From assembly GCA_937913075.1 (NCBI GenBank), contig CALEPU010000264.1:1-13897 (forward strand): a stretch of 13,897 bases of DNA, read 5' to 3'. The position numbers and the translations under genes were made by a program. Below are positions 1 to 7,738 of the stretch, one piece after another; position 1 is the stretch's first letter, and the number at the start of each line of letters is the position of its first letter. Source of the DNA: an uncultured Clostridia bacterium. Its GTDB lineage: Bacteria > Bacillota > Clostridia > Christensenellales > CAG-138. Below the pieces are notes generated by a model, which did no database searches, had not been told where the DNA came from, and worked only from the letters and a program-made list of their open reading frames with translations.

Positions 1-26
1 TTCCCTACACGACGCTCTTCCGATCT
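1..26 (+). other. Illumina TruSeq adapter remnant (artefact)
   Basis: The first 26 bases match the 3' end of the Illumina TruSeq universal adapter; they end in ACACGACGCTCTTCCGATCT. This is library-construction sequence, not genome. The pgsA reading frame is intact up to base 27 and the adapter begins exactly there, so genomic sequence starts at 27. Confidence 0.97.
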
Positions 27-281
27 GGCGGTCAAAAGCTTATCGGCGATCGGATCCATCAGCTTGCCGAAGTCGGTAACGAGGTTATGCCTGCGGGCGA
101 TCCTGCCGTCGAGAGCATCGGTGATATAGGCGAGTATGAATATGGCTCCGGCTATGATATACTTTGTGAGTATATCTGCGCCGCAGAGAGTGAACGCCAC
201 CCAATCGGGCAGGTAGAAGCAGGCTATGAAGAAGGGTATCGCCGCCATCCTGCCGACGGTGAGCTTGTTAGGCAAATTCAT
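27..281 (-). CDS. pgsA: CDP-diacylglycerol--glycerol-3-phosphate 3-phosphatidyltransferase, N-terminal part
   Basis: PgsA transfers a phosphatidyl group from CDP-diacylglycerol to glycerol-3-phosphate at the cytoplasmic membrane, the committed step to phosphatidylglycerol and cardiolipin. Only the first 85 codons are present; the 3' end is lost at the contig edge where adapter sequence begins. The protein opens MNLPNKLTVGR, typical of the family, followed by hydrophobic segments at about residues 12-24 and 41-53. The complete CDP-alcohol phosphotransferase signature is visible: D55, D58-G59, A62-R63, G72, D76 and D80, the Mg-binding and catalytic aspartates. ATG start at 281 is preceded by a GGGGGA ribosome-binding site. 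It follows rimO by 24 bases in the same direction, a conserved Firmicute arrangement, and is probably co-transcribed. The related PssA is less likely given the N-terminus and the rimO neighbour. Confidence 0.93.
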
Positions 282-305
282 AATAGTCCCCCGTAATTCC
301 TTTCG

Positions 306-1628
306 TCAAATAAGTTCCGCGTCGAGATCGTAAAGACCGGCGCTTGTGATACGCACATTGATATAATCCCCGAGCGCCGCGCCGCTTGCTTTCTCCCTCG
401 GCAGTCTTATAAACCCGTCGACCTCCGCCGCCTCCGCATACGAGCGGCAAAGGACAACGCCCTTGCTTTCGTCAATCTCGTCGACGAGCACCTCATATTC
501 CCTGCCGACACGCTTTTTGTTTGCGGCGAGCGATATCGCCATCTGTTGGCGCATGAGCTTATCGAGCCTGCGATCCATGACCTTTTGCGGCACCTGATTT
601 GGCATCAATGCCGCCGGCGTGCCGTCTTCCGCAGAGTAGGTGAAGGCGCCGAGGCGGTCATAAGGATGCTCCTTTAAAAAGGCAAGCAGCTCGGAAAACT
701 GCTCCTCCGTCTCGCCCGGGAAGCCGACTATCGCCGTTGTCCTCAAAATAAAATCGGGCGACGCCCTTCTTATATAATCCGTTATCTCGCGAATATGCTC
801 GGCAGTGCCGTGGCGGTTCATGCTGCGTAAAAGGTCAGCATTGATGTGCTGGATGGGCATATCAATGTAATTGCATATCTTAGGCTCTTGCAGAACGGTA
901 TCTATAAGCCGCTCGTCCACCGTATTGGGATAGGTGTAGAGCAGACGCACCCAATGCAGTTTTTCAACAGCGGCAAGCTTTTTTAAGAGCTCAGCGAGCT
1001 TTGGCTCGCCGTAGAGGTCTATGCCGTAAGCAGAGGTATCCTGCGCTATTACGGTAAGCTCCGTCACACCGCGCTCAGCAAGCCCTTCGGCTTCTTTAAC
1101 AAGCTGCTCTATGGGATAGCTGACCCTGCCTCCGCGTATCAGCGGTATGGCGCAATATGTACAGCGGTTGTCGCACCCATCGGCGATGCGAAGATATGCC
1201 CTGTGAGATGGCGTTGTGAGCACCCTGTCTGCTATACTGCGGCAGCCGCTCTCCTCCGGCAGCTCGCCGGTGAGCCTTTGCACTATTGCGTCCGCAAGTC
1301 CGGCGTGATCGCGCACGCCCCAGATAAGATCGGCCTCGACGAGCTCGTCTCTGAGCTCTTCAAGATATCTCTCCGAAAGGCAGCCGCATACGACGAGCAG
1401 CCTGCAAAGCCCGCTCGCCTTATACTGCGCCATCTCAAAAACGGTATCGAGGGAATCCACCTTTGCACTCTCGATAAAGCCGCAGGTGTTTATTAAGATG
1501 ACCTCCGCCTCGGCGGGATCGGAAACGGGCTCGAAGCCGCGGGCGATGAGTTCGCCCAATATTTCCTCAGTATCGACGCGGTTTTTTGAGCAGCCGAGGG
1601 ACACAGCGCCCACAGTCGTTTTATTCAA
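306..1628 (-). CDS. rimO: Ribosomal protein S12 (Asp) methylthiotransferase RimO
   Basis: RimO is a radical-SAM enzyme with two iron-sulfur clusters that adds a methylthio group to a conserved aspartate of ribosomal protein S12. The 440-residue protein has the expected three parts: an N-terminal UPF0004 domain with cluster cysteines C13 (SLGCSKN), C49 (NTCGF) and C83 (GCLSERY); a radical-SAM core with C152-x3-C156-x2-C159 (GCDNRCTYC); and a C-terminal TRAM domain from about residue 373. The SLGCSKN and ADGCDNRCTYCAIP forms favour RimO over its tRNA-modifying relatives MiaB and MtaB. The start is a TTG (bases 1628-1626) placed six bases after GGAGG. It lies 12 bases downstream of the FtsK/SpoIIIE gene and 24 bases upstream of pgsA, so it is almost certainly part of one transcript. 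Confidence 0.95.
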   Translation of the reverse strand: MNKTTVGAVSLGCSKNRVDTEEILGELIARGFEPVSDPAEAEVILINTCGFIESAKVDSLDTVFEMAQYKASGLCRLLVVCGCLSERYLEELRDELVEADLIWGVRDHAGLADAIVQRLTGELPEESGCRSIADRVLTTPSHRAYLRIADGCDNRCTYCAIPLIRGGRVSYPIEQLVKEAEGLAERGVTELTVIAQDTSAYGIDLYGEPKLAELLKKLAAVEKLHWVRLLYTYPNTVDERLIDTVLQEPKICNYIDMPIQHINADLLRSMNRHGTAEHIREITDYIRRASPDFILRTTAIVGFPGETEEQFSELLAFLKEHPYDRLGAFTYSAEDGTPAALMPNQVPQKVMDRRLDKLMRQQMAISLAANKKRVGREYEVLVDEIDESKGVVLCRSYAEAAEVDGFIRLPREKASGAALGDYINVRITSAGLYDLDAELI

Positions 1629-1634
1629 TGCGAA

Positions 1635-1639
1635 CCTCC
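1635..1639 (-). promoter_or_regulatory. Ribosome-binding site deciding the TTG start of rimO
   Basis: On the minus strand GGAGG is followed by six bases and then TTG. The site fits in the 12-base gap after the upstream gene's stop codon (1641-1643). The encoded N-terminus MNKTTVGAVSLGC matches family length, which supports the unusual start. Confidence 0.85.
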
Positions 1640-1640
1640 G

Positions 1641-4232
1641 TTATTCCTCAAAGGGGATATCCTCTGTATCGTCATCGGGCTCATCAATCTCGCCGTAGGC
1701 GGCGCCGCCGAACATTGACGCATACCCCGCCTCGTCGATAAGCACCTTGCGGGGCTTTGAGCCGTCGAAGCCTGAGACTATTTTCTTCTGTTCCATGATA
1801 TCCACGAGCCTTGCCGCCCTTGCGTAGCCTACCCTGAGGCGGCGCTGTATCATTGATATGGAGGCCGAACCGCTGTCCATTACTATACGCACCGCGTCGG
1901 GCAGAAGATCGTCCTCCTGCTTGCCGTTGCCCTGACCGGTGGAAGTGCCGAACTCGGGTATTACGGGCAGCTCCTTCTCGTCCTTTTGCAGCGCGGTGCC
2001 GTTGTCGATAAAGAACTGCATTATCTTCTCTACCTCCTCATCGCCGACAAAGGCGCCCTGCGCCCTTATGGGCTTTGCCGCGCCGTTGGCATGGAAGAGC
2101 ATATCGCCGCGGCCCAAAAGCTTTTCGGCGCCGCCGCAGTCGAGTATGACCCTTGAGTCCGTCGCTGCGGATACCGCGAACGCTATGCGCGAGGGAATAT
2201 TGGTCTTGATAAGACCCGTGATAACTTCCACCGAGGGGCGCTGAGTTGCGACTATGAGGTGTATGCCGCAGGCACGGCCAAGCTGTGCTATGCGGCAGAT
2301 GGCGTCCTCGACCTCCTTCGAGGAGACCATCATGAGGTCTGCAAGCTCGTCTATGACTACCACGAGGCGGGGCAGCTTATCCTCCGGCTTTTCCTGCAAG
2401 GCGTTGTACCTTGCAAGATCGCGCGCGTTGATCTTGCCCATCTTCGCGTAGCGCTGCTCCATCTCGAGCACCGCCCATTTAAGCACGCCGGCAGCCTTCT
2501 TCGGGTCGGTAACGACGGGGCAGTAAAGGTGCGGCAGCGCGGCAAAGATGGAAAGCTCGACCACCTTGGGATCGATGAGTATCATGCGAACGTCATCCGG
2601 CGAGGACTTGTAAACGAGGCTCAGAATTATACCGTTGATACAGACCGATTTACCGGAGCCCGTCGCGCCCGCTATGAGCATGTGGGGCATCCTTTCAAGA
2701 TCGGCCATAACGGGCTTGCCCGCAATATCCTTTCCGAGCGCCATTGTGAGCGGCGAGGATGCGTTGTTAAATTCCTTGGTGTCGATAACCTCGCGCAGGC
2801 GCACCATTGCGGTATCCTTATTGGGGATCTCAACGCCTATCGCAGCCTTGCCGGGGATAGGCGCCTCGATACGCACTCTTGACGCGGCAAGCGCCAGCGC
2901 TATATCGTTCGACAGGGAGGTGATCCTGTTGACCCTGACGCCCTGCGCGGGCTGCAGCTCGAACCTTGTAATTACGGGACCGACGCTGATGTTGGTGATC
3001 CTCGCCTGTATGCCGAAGGAAGCCAGCGTCTCTATAAGCAGCTTGCCCTTATCGGCAGGCGACTCGCCCGCTATCGCCTCGCTGTGATCGGGCTGTCTTA
3101 AAAGCGATATGGGCGGACGCTGATACACTGCTGCGGGCTGAGGCTGATCCAGCCCCTCAAGCTGCTCGGCGTCGTCCTGCTGCCCCTTCTGCTTTTCGGC
3201 AGCGCCGGAGCTTTTGCGCTTTTCGACCTGAGGCTCCCCGTTCTGATCGGAAAAGACTATTTCGCCGGTGATATTATCCTCGGGTACTATCTCGATGGTG
3301 GCAAACGGATCGGCTGCTGTTCTGCCCTCGGCGCCAATACCGCGAACCGCGCTCTGCACGTCGGTCGATTTAAGCTCCGTCTCGTCCCCCTCCTGCCTTT
3401 TGGGCAAGGTGCCGGAAAGCGGCAGGAAGCTGAGCGACTCCTTCTCGTTCTCAAGCGGAGCGAAAGCGGGAAGCACGGGCTCTATCGAGTTCGGCTCCTG
3501 CTTGCGCTTGGTCTTCTTGGGCTTTGTTCCCATCTCCTGCAAGACGTTGTTAGCGGCGAACATGACCGCGTTCGCCTCCTCCTCTTCCCTGCGGAGCTGC
3601 TCGTTATATGCCTTTGCGCGGCGCCTGTCCTCAATGGCGTCGACCTTGGCGATGACCTTTTTGCCCGCCGACCTTATGGATACCCTTGTGACAAGCATCA
3701 AAAGAGCTATCGCCGCCGCAACGAACAGCACGATGGCCCCCGCCTTGGAAAACAGCTTTGCCATGCCGAAAGCCGCCGCCGAGGCAAGCGCGCCGCCGCC
3801 CCTGCGATACTGAGTGCCGAGCGACCAAGCAGCCGAAACGTACTCGGCAAAGCTTGCGCTGCCGATAGCGCTTACGGAAAGCTGTATTATGCAGCTGATG
3901 CAATACACCGCGGCGAGCAGCATCGAGGTCGCGCCCGTGCCGAACTGCCTGTTGGGTATGGCGATCATTGCCGCGCCGAGGAACACCAGCAGCACGGGCA
4001 TTGCGTATGCCGATATGCCCATGAGCCCGAACAGCCACTTGACGACCGTCGTCATCACGGCGGCGGTCTTGGTATAGGTAAATATGCCGAGCACTATGCC
4101 CACGGCGATGAGTATAACTCCCGCTATCTCGTCGGCGTGCTCCGCCTTCTTTTTCTTCTTTATAAGGTCGTTCCTGACTACCGCTCCCTTTGTGCTTTTG
4201 CGCTTGGCGGAGCCGGCTGTTTGCTTTGCCAT
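1641..4232 (-). CDS. FtsK/SpoIIIE-family DNA translocase
   Basis: A membrane-anchored, ATP-driven double-stranded DNA pump that moves chromosomal DNA through the closing division or sporulation septum. The 863-residue protein has a basic N-terminus, about four membrane segments within residues 35-185, and a long charged and proline-containing linker at about 190-390 with no recognisable domain. The motor follows, with Walker A GATGSGKS (522-529) and Walker B VVVIDELAD (624-632). A C-terminal winged-helix gamma domain (about 775-835) reads DNA polarity sequences, and an acidic tail (EPDDDTEDIPFEE) follows. The ATG start is preceded by GGAGG ten bases upstream. It sits 62 bases after the PBP gene and 12 before rimO. 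In a sporulating organism this could be SpoIIIE, a vegetative FtsK or both; sequence alone does not separate them, so no symbol is given. Confidence 0.95.
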   Translation of the reverse strand: MAKQTAGSAKRKSTKGAVVRNDLIKKKKKAEHADEIAGVILIAVGIVLGIFTYTKTAAVMTTVVKWLFGLMGISAYAMPVLLVFLGAAMIAIPNRQFGTGATSMLLAAVYCISCIIQLSVSAIGSASFAEYVSAAWSLGTQYRRGGGALASAAAFGMAKLFSKAGAIVLFVAAAIALLMLVTRVSIRSAGKKVIAKVDAIEDRRRAKAYNEQLRREEEEANAVMFAANNVLQEMGTKPKKTKRKQEPNSIEPVLPAFAPLENEKESLSFLPLSGTLPKRQEGDETELKSTDVQSAVRGIGAEGRTAADPFATIEIVPEDNITGEIVFSDQNGEPQVEKRKSSGAAEKQKGQQDDAEQLEGLDQPQPAAVYQRPPISLLRQPDHSEAIAGESPADKGKLLIETLASFGIQARITNISVGPVITRFELQPAQGVRVNRITSLSNDIALALAASRVRIEAPIPGKAAIGVEIPNKDTAMVRLREVIDTKEFNNASSPLTMALGKDIAGKPVMADLERMPHMLIAGATGSGKSVCINGIILSLVYKSSPDDVRMILIDPKVVELSIFAALPHLYCPVVTDPKKAAGVLKWAVLEMEQRYAKMGKINARDLARYNALQEKPEDKLPRLVVVIDELADLMMVSSKEVEDAICRIAQLGRACGIHLIVATQRPSVEVITGLIKTNIPSRIAFAVSAATDSRVILDCGGAEKLLGRGDMLFHANGAAKPIRAQGAFVGDEEVEKIMQFFIDNGTALQKDEKELPVIPEFGTSTGQGNGKQEDDLLPDAVRIVMDSGSASISMIQRRLRVGYARAARLVDIMEQKKIVSGFDGSKPRKVLIDEAGYASMFGGAAYGEIDEPDDDTEDIPFEE

Positions 4233-4294
4233 TTAGTCGATGCCTCCGAATTATTGCTGTGAATTAAAGATAAAAACCGTCATTGTTATTGGGC

Positions 4295-6547
4295 TTATTC
4301 CGCCGCGGCGGGCTCCGCTCTTTTGCTTATGAGCTCCCTCGCTATATCGAACTTCAAGTAGGCGTATTCGTCCTTTGTGGGTATCTCCAATACGACGAGA
4401 ACCAAGAGCTCGTCCTCCTCGGGGACGTTTACGCGGAAGCAGACTATCCATGATACCTCGCGGCTCTTGTCGTCTGTCTTCTCGGCGGTACCCGTCTTGC
4501 CGGCGACAGTGCATCCCTCGGCGCGAAGCATACGGCCCGTGCCGTTGTAATCGGGACTGACGACGTGCTCCATCATTGGCGTGAGCACCGATATGGAATA
4601 ATCGGTTATCGCGTCTTGGATCCATGTATTCTCCCCGAAGGTCTCAACGGCATGGTAATCCGTGCCCTCCGTGGCGTAAAGGCTCTGAGTTACGAAGGGT
4701 ACGGGGATATCCCCTCCGTTCCTGAAGGCGCAGTACATTGTCGCAAGCTGCAAAGGAGTGATCGTGACCTGACCCTGACCGTAGCCCGTCTCCGCGATGC
4801 TTCGCAGGTTCCATTCAGTCTCTGCCGCGTTATCGCCGACCTTTTTGATGGTCGAGGTAGCTGCATTCAGCTCAAAGGGCATCTTCTGCTCCATGCCTAT
4901 GCCGCGAAGGTATTTGAAGAACTTCTCCTCCCCCATTTTGAGTGCGATATCCGCAAAATAGATGTTATCGGAATGGAGGAGCGCATTTTCCATATTGAGC
5001 GGGGTGGAGCGGTTTATTACCTGAGCTCGCTTTATCGCGGGCCAGACCCAACTGCCGTAGCCCGTGGGCGTCCAGTAATCGTCCACGATGCGGCCTGTGA
5101 AAACGTAGTCGGAGCGTATGGTGCCCGTCTCCATGGCGGCGGTAGCAGTGAATACCTTGAAGGCGGAGCCGGGCGGGTAAAGACCCTGGGTGAGCCTGTT
5201 GAACAAAGGCGAATTCGCCTGTGAAACGAGCTTTGAATAATCCTGCGAAAGGGTGTTAAGGTCGTAGGTCGGGTAGGAGGCGAGCGCCTTTACCGCGCCG
5301 GTCGTGGGATCCATAACGACCACTGCTCCCGCGGTATCATCGCCGTAAAGCACAAGAGCGAGCACCTCCTCGGTGCGCTTTTGCAGATCGACGTCTATCG
5401 TGAGCATAACGTCGAGCCCGTCCTCAACGGGCTTCCTGTAAAGGAGCTCAACGAGCGCGCCGTCCTTGTCTCTAATTGTGATATTGTAGCCGTCCTTGCC
5501 GCGAAGCTCGCGCTCATACACCTGCTCGAGACCGGATTTACCGACCTTAGAGTCGGAGGTATAGAGCCCGTCAAGCTCCGACCTGCCATTGTTGAGGCTC
5601 TCGATCTCATTGACGCCGTGCGCCTCGTCGACCGTGGGATAGCCGACGTAGCCGAGCGTGTGCGCCATGAGGCTGCCGTAGGGATACTCCCTCGCGGTGT
5701 TGTAATTTTTGATGATACCCGCGCCCTCGATATCGTCAATGCTCTCGCGCATATCCGGCGTGAGCTCGTCCTGCTTGTACTCGCCTATTATTACGTCGTT
5801 GAGCTTTGAGGACGATATCTTTTCCGCAAGCTTTTGAGCGTCAATATCGAGCACTGCGGCGACCGTCTGCGCGAAGGTCTCAATATCCTCTATGGACGAC
5901 TTATCGGCATACACCGCGTCAAGATCGACCGTCAGCGCCACGATACAGCCGTCGGCTATAATATCGCCCCTGCGCGCCGAGGTTCTTGTTATGCGCACCG
6001 TGCTGCCCCACGTCATCTGCGGGAATATGAGCGCGGGCGTCCATGCGACGCGCCAGCTGTCGCCGTTTAAGCGTAAATTCATGGTGTATTCGTTCGTGAG
6101 CTGCCCCGCAAGCTTCGTGTCGTAAGTGGCGGTATAGGTTATCTGACGCCGAGTGCCGTTGACCGTCTCGTCCTTTTTTTCATAGGTAACGGAGGTCACG
6201 CCGAGCGCTTCGAAGATATCGGAATATTTGGCGATGAACTCATCCTTTAAAATGTATGCCGTGGGCTCCGGTGTAGCAGTCGAAGCAGGCTGCGCAGTCT
6301 CCCCCGCCGTCTTAACGGCGGGCGTTGGCGTGGGCATCGACGACGACTCGGCGGTCAAAAGCTTGTACGCCTCGCCGTAATCGCCTGCGGCGATACGATC
6401 CATAAACTGCTCAAAGCAGTCCTCGTCACGGTAGGTCTGCTGCTCATTCTTATGCGAATTGCAGCCGGTGAACGCCGAGAGCGCGAGCAGCGCCGCAAAC
6501 AGCAGGGCCGTCAGCGCGGGCAGCGATCTATATAAATGCTTATTCAT
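4295..6547 (-). CDS. Class B penicillin-binding protein with MecA_N-like domain (transpeptidase, lipoprotein)
   Basis: A peptidoglycan DD-transpeptidase of 750 residues acting on the outer face of the membrane. The N-terminus has a hydrophobic segment ending in a plausible lipobox (FTGC, C29), so it is probably a lipoprotein like PBP3 of Bacillus subtilis. An NTF2-like MecA_N domain covers about residues 40-170, interrupted by a Thr/Pro/Ala-rich stretch at 71-97. The PBP dimerisation domain spans about 180-375 and the transpeptidase domain about 400-745. All three active-site motifs are intact: S461-AF-K464, S526-D-N528 and K684-T-G686. I chose the ATG at 6547, six bases after AGGAG, over the adjacent GTG at 6550, which would leave only three bases of spacing. 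It has its own promoter at 6621-6649 and precedes the FtsK-like gene by 62 bases, suggesting shared expression of wall synthesis and DNA translocation at the septum. Confidence 0.93.
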   Translation of the reverse strand: MNKHLYRSLPALTALLFAALLALSAFTGCNSHKNEQQTYRDEDCFEQFMDRIAAGDYGEAYKLLTAESSSMPTPTPAVKTAGETAQPASTATPEPTAYILKDEFIAKYSDIFEALGVTSVTYEKKDETVNGTRRQITYTATYDTKLAGQLTNEYTMNLRLNGDSWRVAWTPALIFPQMTWGSTVRITRTSARRGDIIADGCIVALTVDLDAVYADKSSIEDIETFAQTVAAVLDIDAQKLAEKISSSKLNDVIIGEYKQDELTPDMRESIDDIEGAGIIKNYNTAREYPYGSLMAHTLGYVGYPTVDEAHGVNEIESLNNGRSELDGLYTSDSKVGKSGLEQVYERELRGKDGYNITIRDKDGALVELLYRKPVEDGLDVMLTIDVDLQKRTEEVLALVLYGDDTAGAVVVMDPTTGAVKALASYPTYDLNTLSQDYSKLVSQANSPLFNRLTQGLYPPGSAFKVFTATAAMETGTIRSDYVFTGRIVDDYWTPTGYGSWVWPAIKRAQVINRSTPLNMENALLHSDNIYFADIALKMGEEKFFKYLRGIGMEQKMPFELNAATSTIKKVGDNAAETEWNLRSIAETGYGQGQVTITPLQLATMYCAFRNGGDIPVPFVTQSLYATEGTDYHAVETFGENTWIQDAITDYSISVLTPMMEHVVSPDYNGTGRMLRAEGCTVAGKTGTAEKTDDKSREVSWIVCFRVNVPEEDELLVLVVLEIPTKDEYAYLKFDIARELISKRAEPAAAE

Positions 6548-6620
6548 CACAAACTCCTATGCAAGCCGAGTGGCGCGGCGGGCGGACGATACGAAACGAG
6601 CGCCCAAACACACCCATTAT

Positions 6621-6649
6621 ATTATAACTGTTAAGGTAAAAACTGTAAA
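6621..6649 (-). promoter_or_regulatory. SigA-type promoter for the PBP gene
   Basis: On the minus strand TTTACA (6649-6644), a 17-base spacer and a perfect TATAAT (6626-6621). It lies between rsmA and the PBP gene and predicts a leader of roughly 65 bases. No terminator is evident after rsmA, so read-through from rsmA may add to expression. Confidence 0.8.
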
Positions 6650-6708
6650 GGTCTATTTTGTTTTGAAGGGCGTCAAATGAACGGTTTTTATCAAAGAAAA
6701 GCGATTTT

Positions 6709-7524
6709 TCACAGCCGCTCGATTTTAAGAGCAAGCTCCGCGAACTGCTCCTTTGTAAGCGCCTCCGCCCTGACCGCCGAGGGCAGTCCGCACTCCTCTA
6801 TCACCTGCGCCGCCTGCCGTTTCGTCAACCCCATTGCGGGCAGATTGTTGTAAAGGGTTTTGCGGCGCATGGCAAACGCGCATTTCAAAAGCCCGAAAAG
6901 CCCCTTGGGCAGCTCCGCGCCTGTTGCCTTAAACCCGAGCACCGTGGAGCTGACCTCCGGCTGCGGATAGTAAGCCGAGGGCGAGAGGTTCAAAACAGTC
7001 TCGATATCGTATTTGAGCCCTGCCATAACGGTGAGCGGGCCGTAATTCCCGTCGCCCGGCTCGGCAAAAAAACGCTCCGCCGCCTCGGTCTGCATCATGA
7101 GCGTCATAACGCTTATTTTGGCGTCGGCATTCACGAGCCGCGTGCATATCGGCGAGGTGATATAATACGGCAGATTGCCCGCGACAGCAACTCTGCCGCC
7201 GCCCAGCGAAGCGGCAAGCTCTTTTATATCGGTCTTCAAAAAATCGGCGTTGACGACCCTTGCCTCGGGGTAGGGCGCAAGCTCGCCGGAAAGAAGCTCG
7301 GAAAGCTTTGAATCAAGCTCGACGCACGCTATGCGGACGCCTCTTTTTGCAAGAGGAAGAGTTATGGCGCCGAGCCCCGGACCTATCTCGATAACGGGCA
7401 GACCCGGCTCCGCGATAAAGCTTACGATAGTCTCTATCGCCGCTTCATCACACAAAAAATTCTGCCCGAGCGCCTTGTTCGGTCTAACGCCAAGAGCCGA
7501 TAACTCATCCGTGAAAGCCGTCAT
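6709..7524 (-). CDS. rsmA: 16S rRNA (adenine(1518)-N(6)/adenine(1519)-N(6))-dimethyltransferase
   Basis: RsmA (KsgA) dimethylates two adjacent adenosines near the 3' end of 16S rRNA using S-adenosylmethionine, a late step of small-subunit assembly. The 271-residue protein shows the family signature NKALGQNFLCD (16-26), SAM-binding motif I EIGPGLG (46-52), an acidic ribose-contact end of strand 2 (VELD, 68-71), the target-adenine motif NLPY (117-120), MMQTEAAERF (143-152) and PQPEVSS (187-193). The length is normal. The ATG at 7524 follows AGAGGTG by five bases; an upstream in-frame extension to 7614 would run through the promoter and lacks a good ribosome-binding site. It is divergent from recA and precedes the PBP gene by 161 bases. 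Confidence 0.95.
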   Translation of the reverse strand: MTAFTDELSALGVRPNKALGQNFLCDEAAIETIVSFIAEPGLPVIEIGPGLGAITLPLAKRGVRIACVELDSKLSELLSGELAPYPEARVVNADFLKTDIKELAASLGGGRVAVAGNLPYYITSPICTRLVNADAKISVMTLMMQTEAAERFFAEPGDGNYGPLTVMAGLKYDIETVLNLSPSAYYPQPEVSSTVLGFKATGAELPKGLFGLLKCAFAMRRKTLYNNLPAMGLTKRQAAQVIEECGLPSAVRAEALTKEQFAELALKIERL

Positions 7525-7553
7525 TTCAACACCTCTTAAAGCTGTATAATACG

Positions 7554-7583
7554 ATTTTAGCAAACCACTCCGCCGCCTGTCAA
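7554..7583 (-). promoter_or_regulatory. SigA-type promoter for rsmA
   Basis: On the minus strand a consensus TTGACA (7583-7578), an 18-base spacer and TAAAAT (7559-7554) with a TG one base upstream of the -10. It lies about 30 bases upstream of the rsmA start and faces away from the recA promoter. Confidence 0.75.
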
Positions 7584-7623
7584 GCAGCACGGGCAGACTT
7601 TTGAATACCGTCATGAGCCGGCT

Positions 7624-7644
7624 CTTGAAATTTGCTTGAAATTT
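7624..7644 (+). repeat. Direct repeat, two copies with 11-base period
   Basis: CTTGAAATTT occurs at 7624-7633 and again at 7635-7644, separated by one base. The pair sits between the divergent rsmA and recA promoters, about 34 bases upstream of the recA -35. A period of about one helical turn would suit a regulator or an UP-like element; its function is unknown. Confidence 0.5.
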
Positions 7645-7670
7645 TCCGAATTCGCCCTCGGTAAAGTATG

Positions 7671-7695
7671 CAAACGCTTGTTAAGCGAGCGTTTG
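7671..7695 (+). promoter_or_regulatory. Candidate operator (dyad with LexA-like core) in the recA promoter
   Basis: A perfect 8-base inverted repeat, CAAACGCT (7671-7678) and AGCGTTTG (7688-7695), with a 9-base spacer, overlaps the recA -35 and the region between -35 and -10. Its left half contains AAC-GCTT-GTT (7673-7682), the AAC-N4-GTT core of Gram-positive SOS boxes. The outer bases do not fit the Bacillus consensus well. A protein bound here would occlude RNA polymerase. LexA is the likeliest candidate because recA is a standard SOS gene, but this is inference. Confidence 0.55.
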
Positions 7696-7706
7696 TATGT
7701 TATAAT
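7678..7706 (+). promoter_or_regulatory. SigA-type promoter for recA
   Basis: TTGTTA (7678-7683), a 17-base spacer and a perfect TATAAT (7701-7706) preceded by TG one base upstream (extended -10). It is located about 32 bases upstream of the recA start codon. The weak -35 combined with a strong extended -10 suits a repressible promoter. Confidence 0.85.
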
Positions 7707-7738
7707 TTAAAGGTCGAAATATGTTTCGGAGGTAATTT

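Noticed and set aside
27..41. The 15 bases GGCGGTCAAAAGCTT at 27-41 recur inside the PBP gene near 6351-6365, suggesting a repeat or chimeric join at the contig start.
   Set aside because: Both encode KLLTA in their own conserved proteins and the similarity stops there. The PgsA motif is complete up to the adapter, so it is coincidence.
2259..2882. Long plus-strand open frames opposite the FtsK, PBP and RNase Y genes (for example 2259-2882, 4565-5224, 11980-12630).
   Set aside because: They are antisense shadows of GC-rich coding sequence; the minus-strand genes have complete, motif-verified domains over the same bases.
6545..6617. A 25-codon reading frame (starting MGVFGRSFRIV) whose stop overlaps the PBP start codon, looking like a leader peptide.
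   Set aside because: Its ATG lies only four bases from the -10 hexamer, so it is at or before the expected transcription start, and it has no ribosome-binding site.
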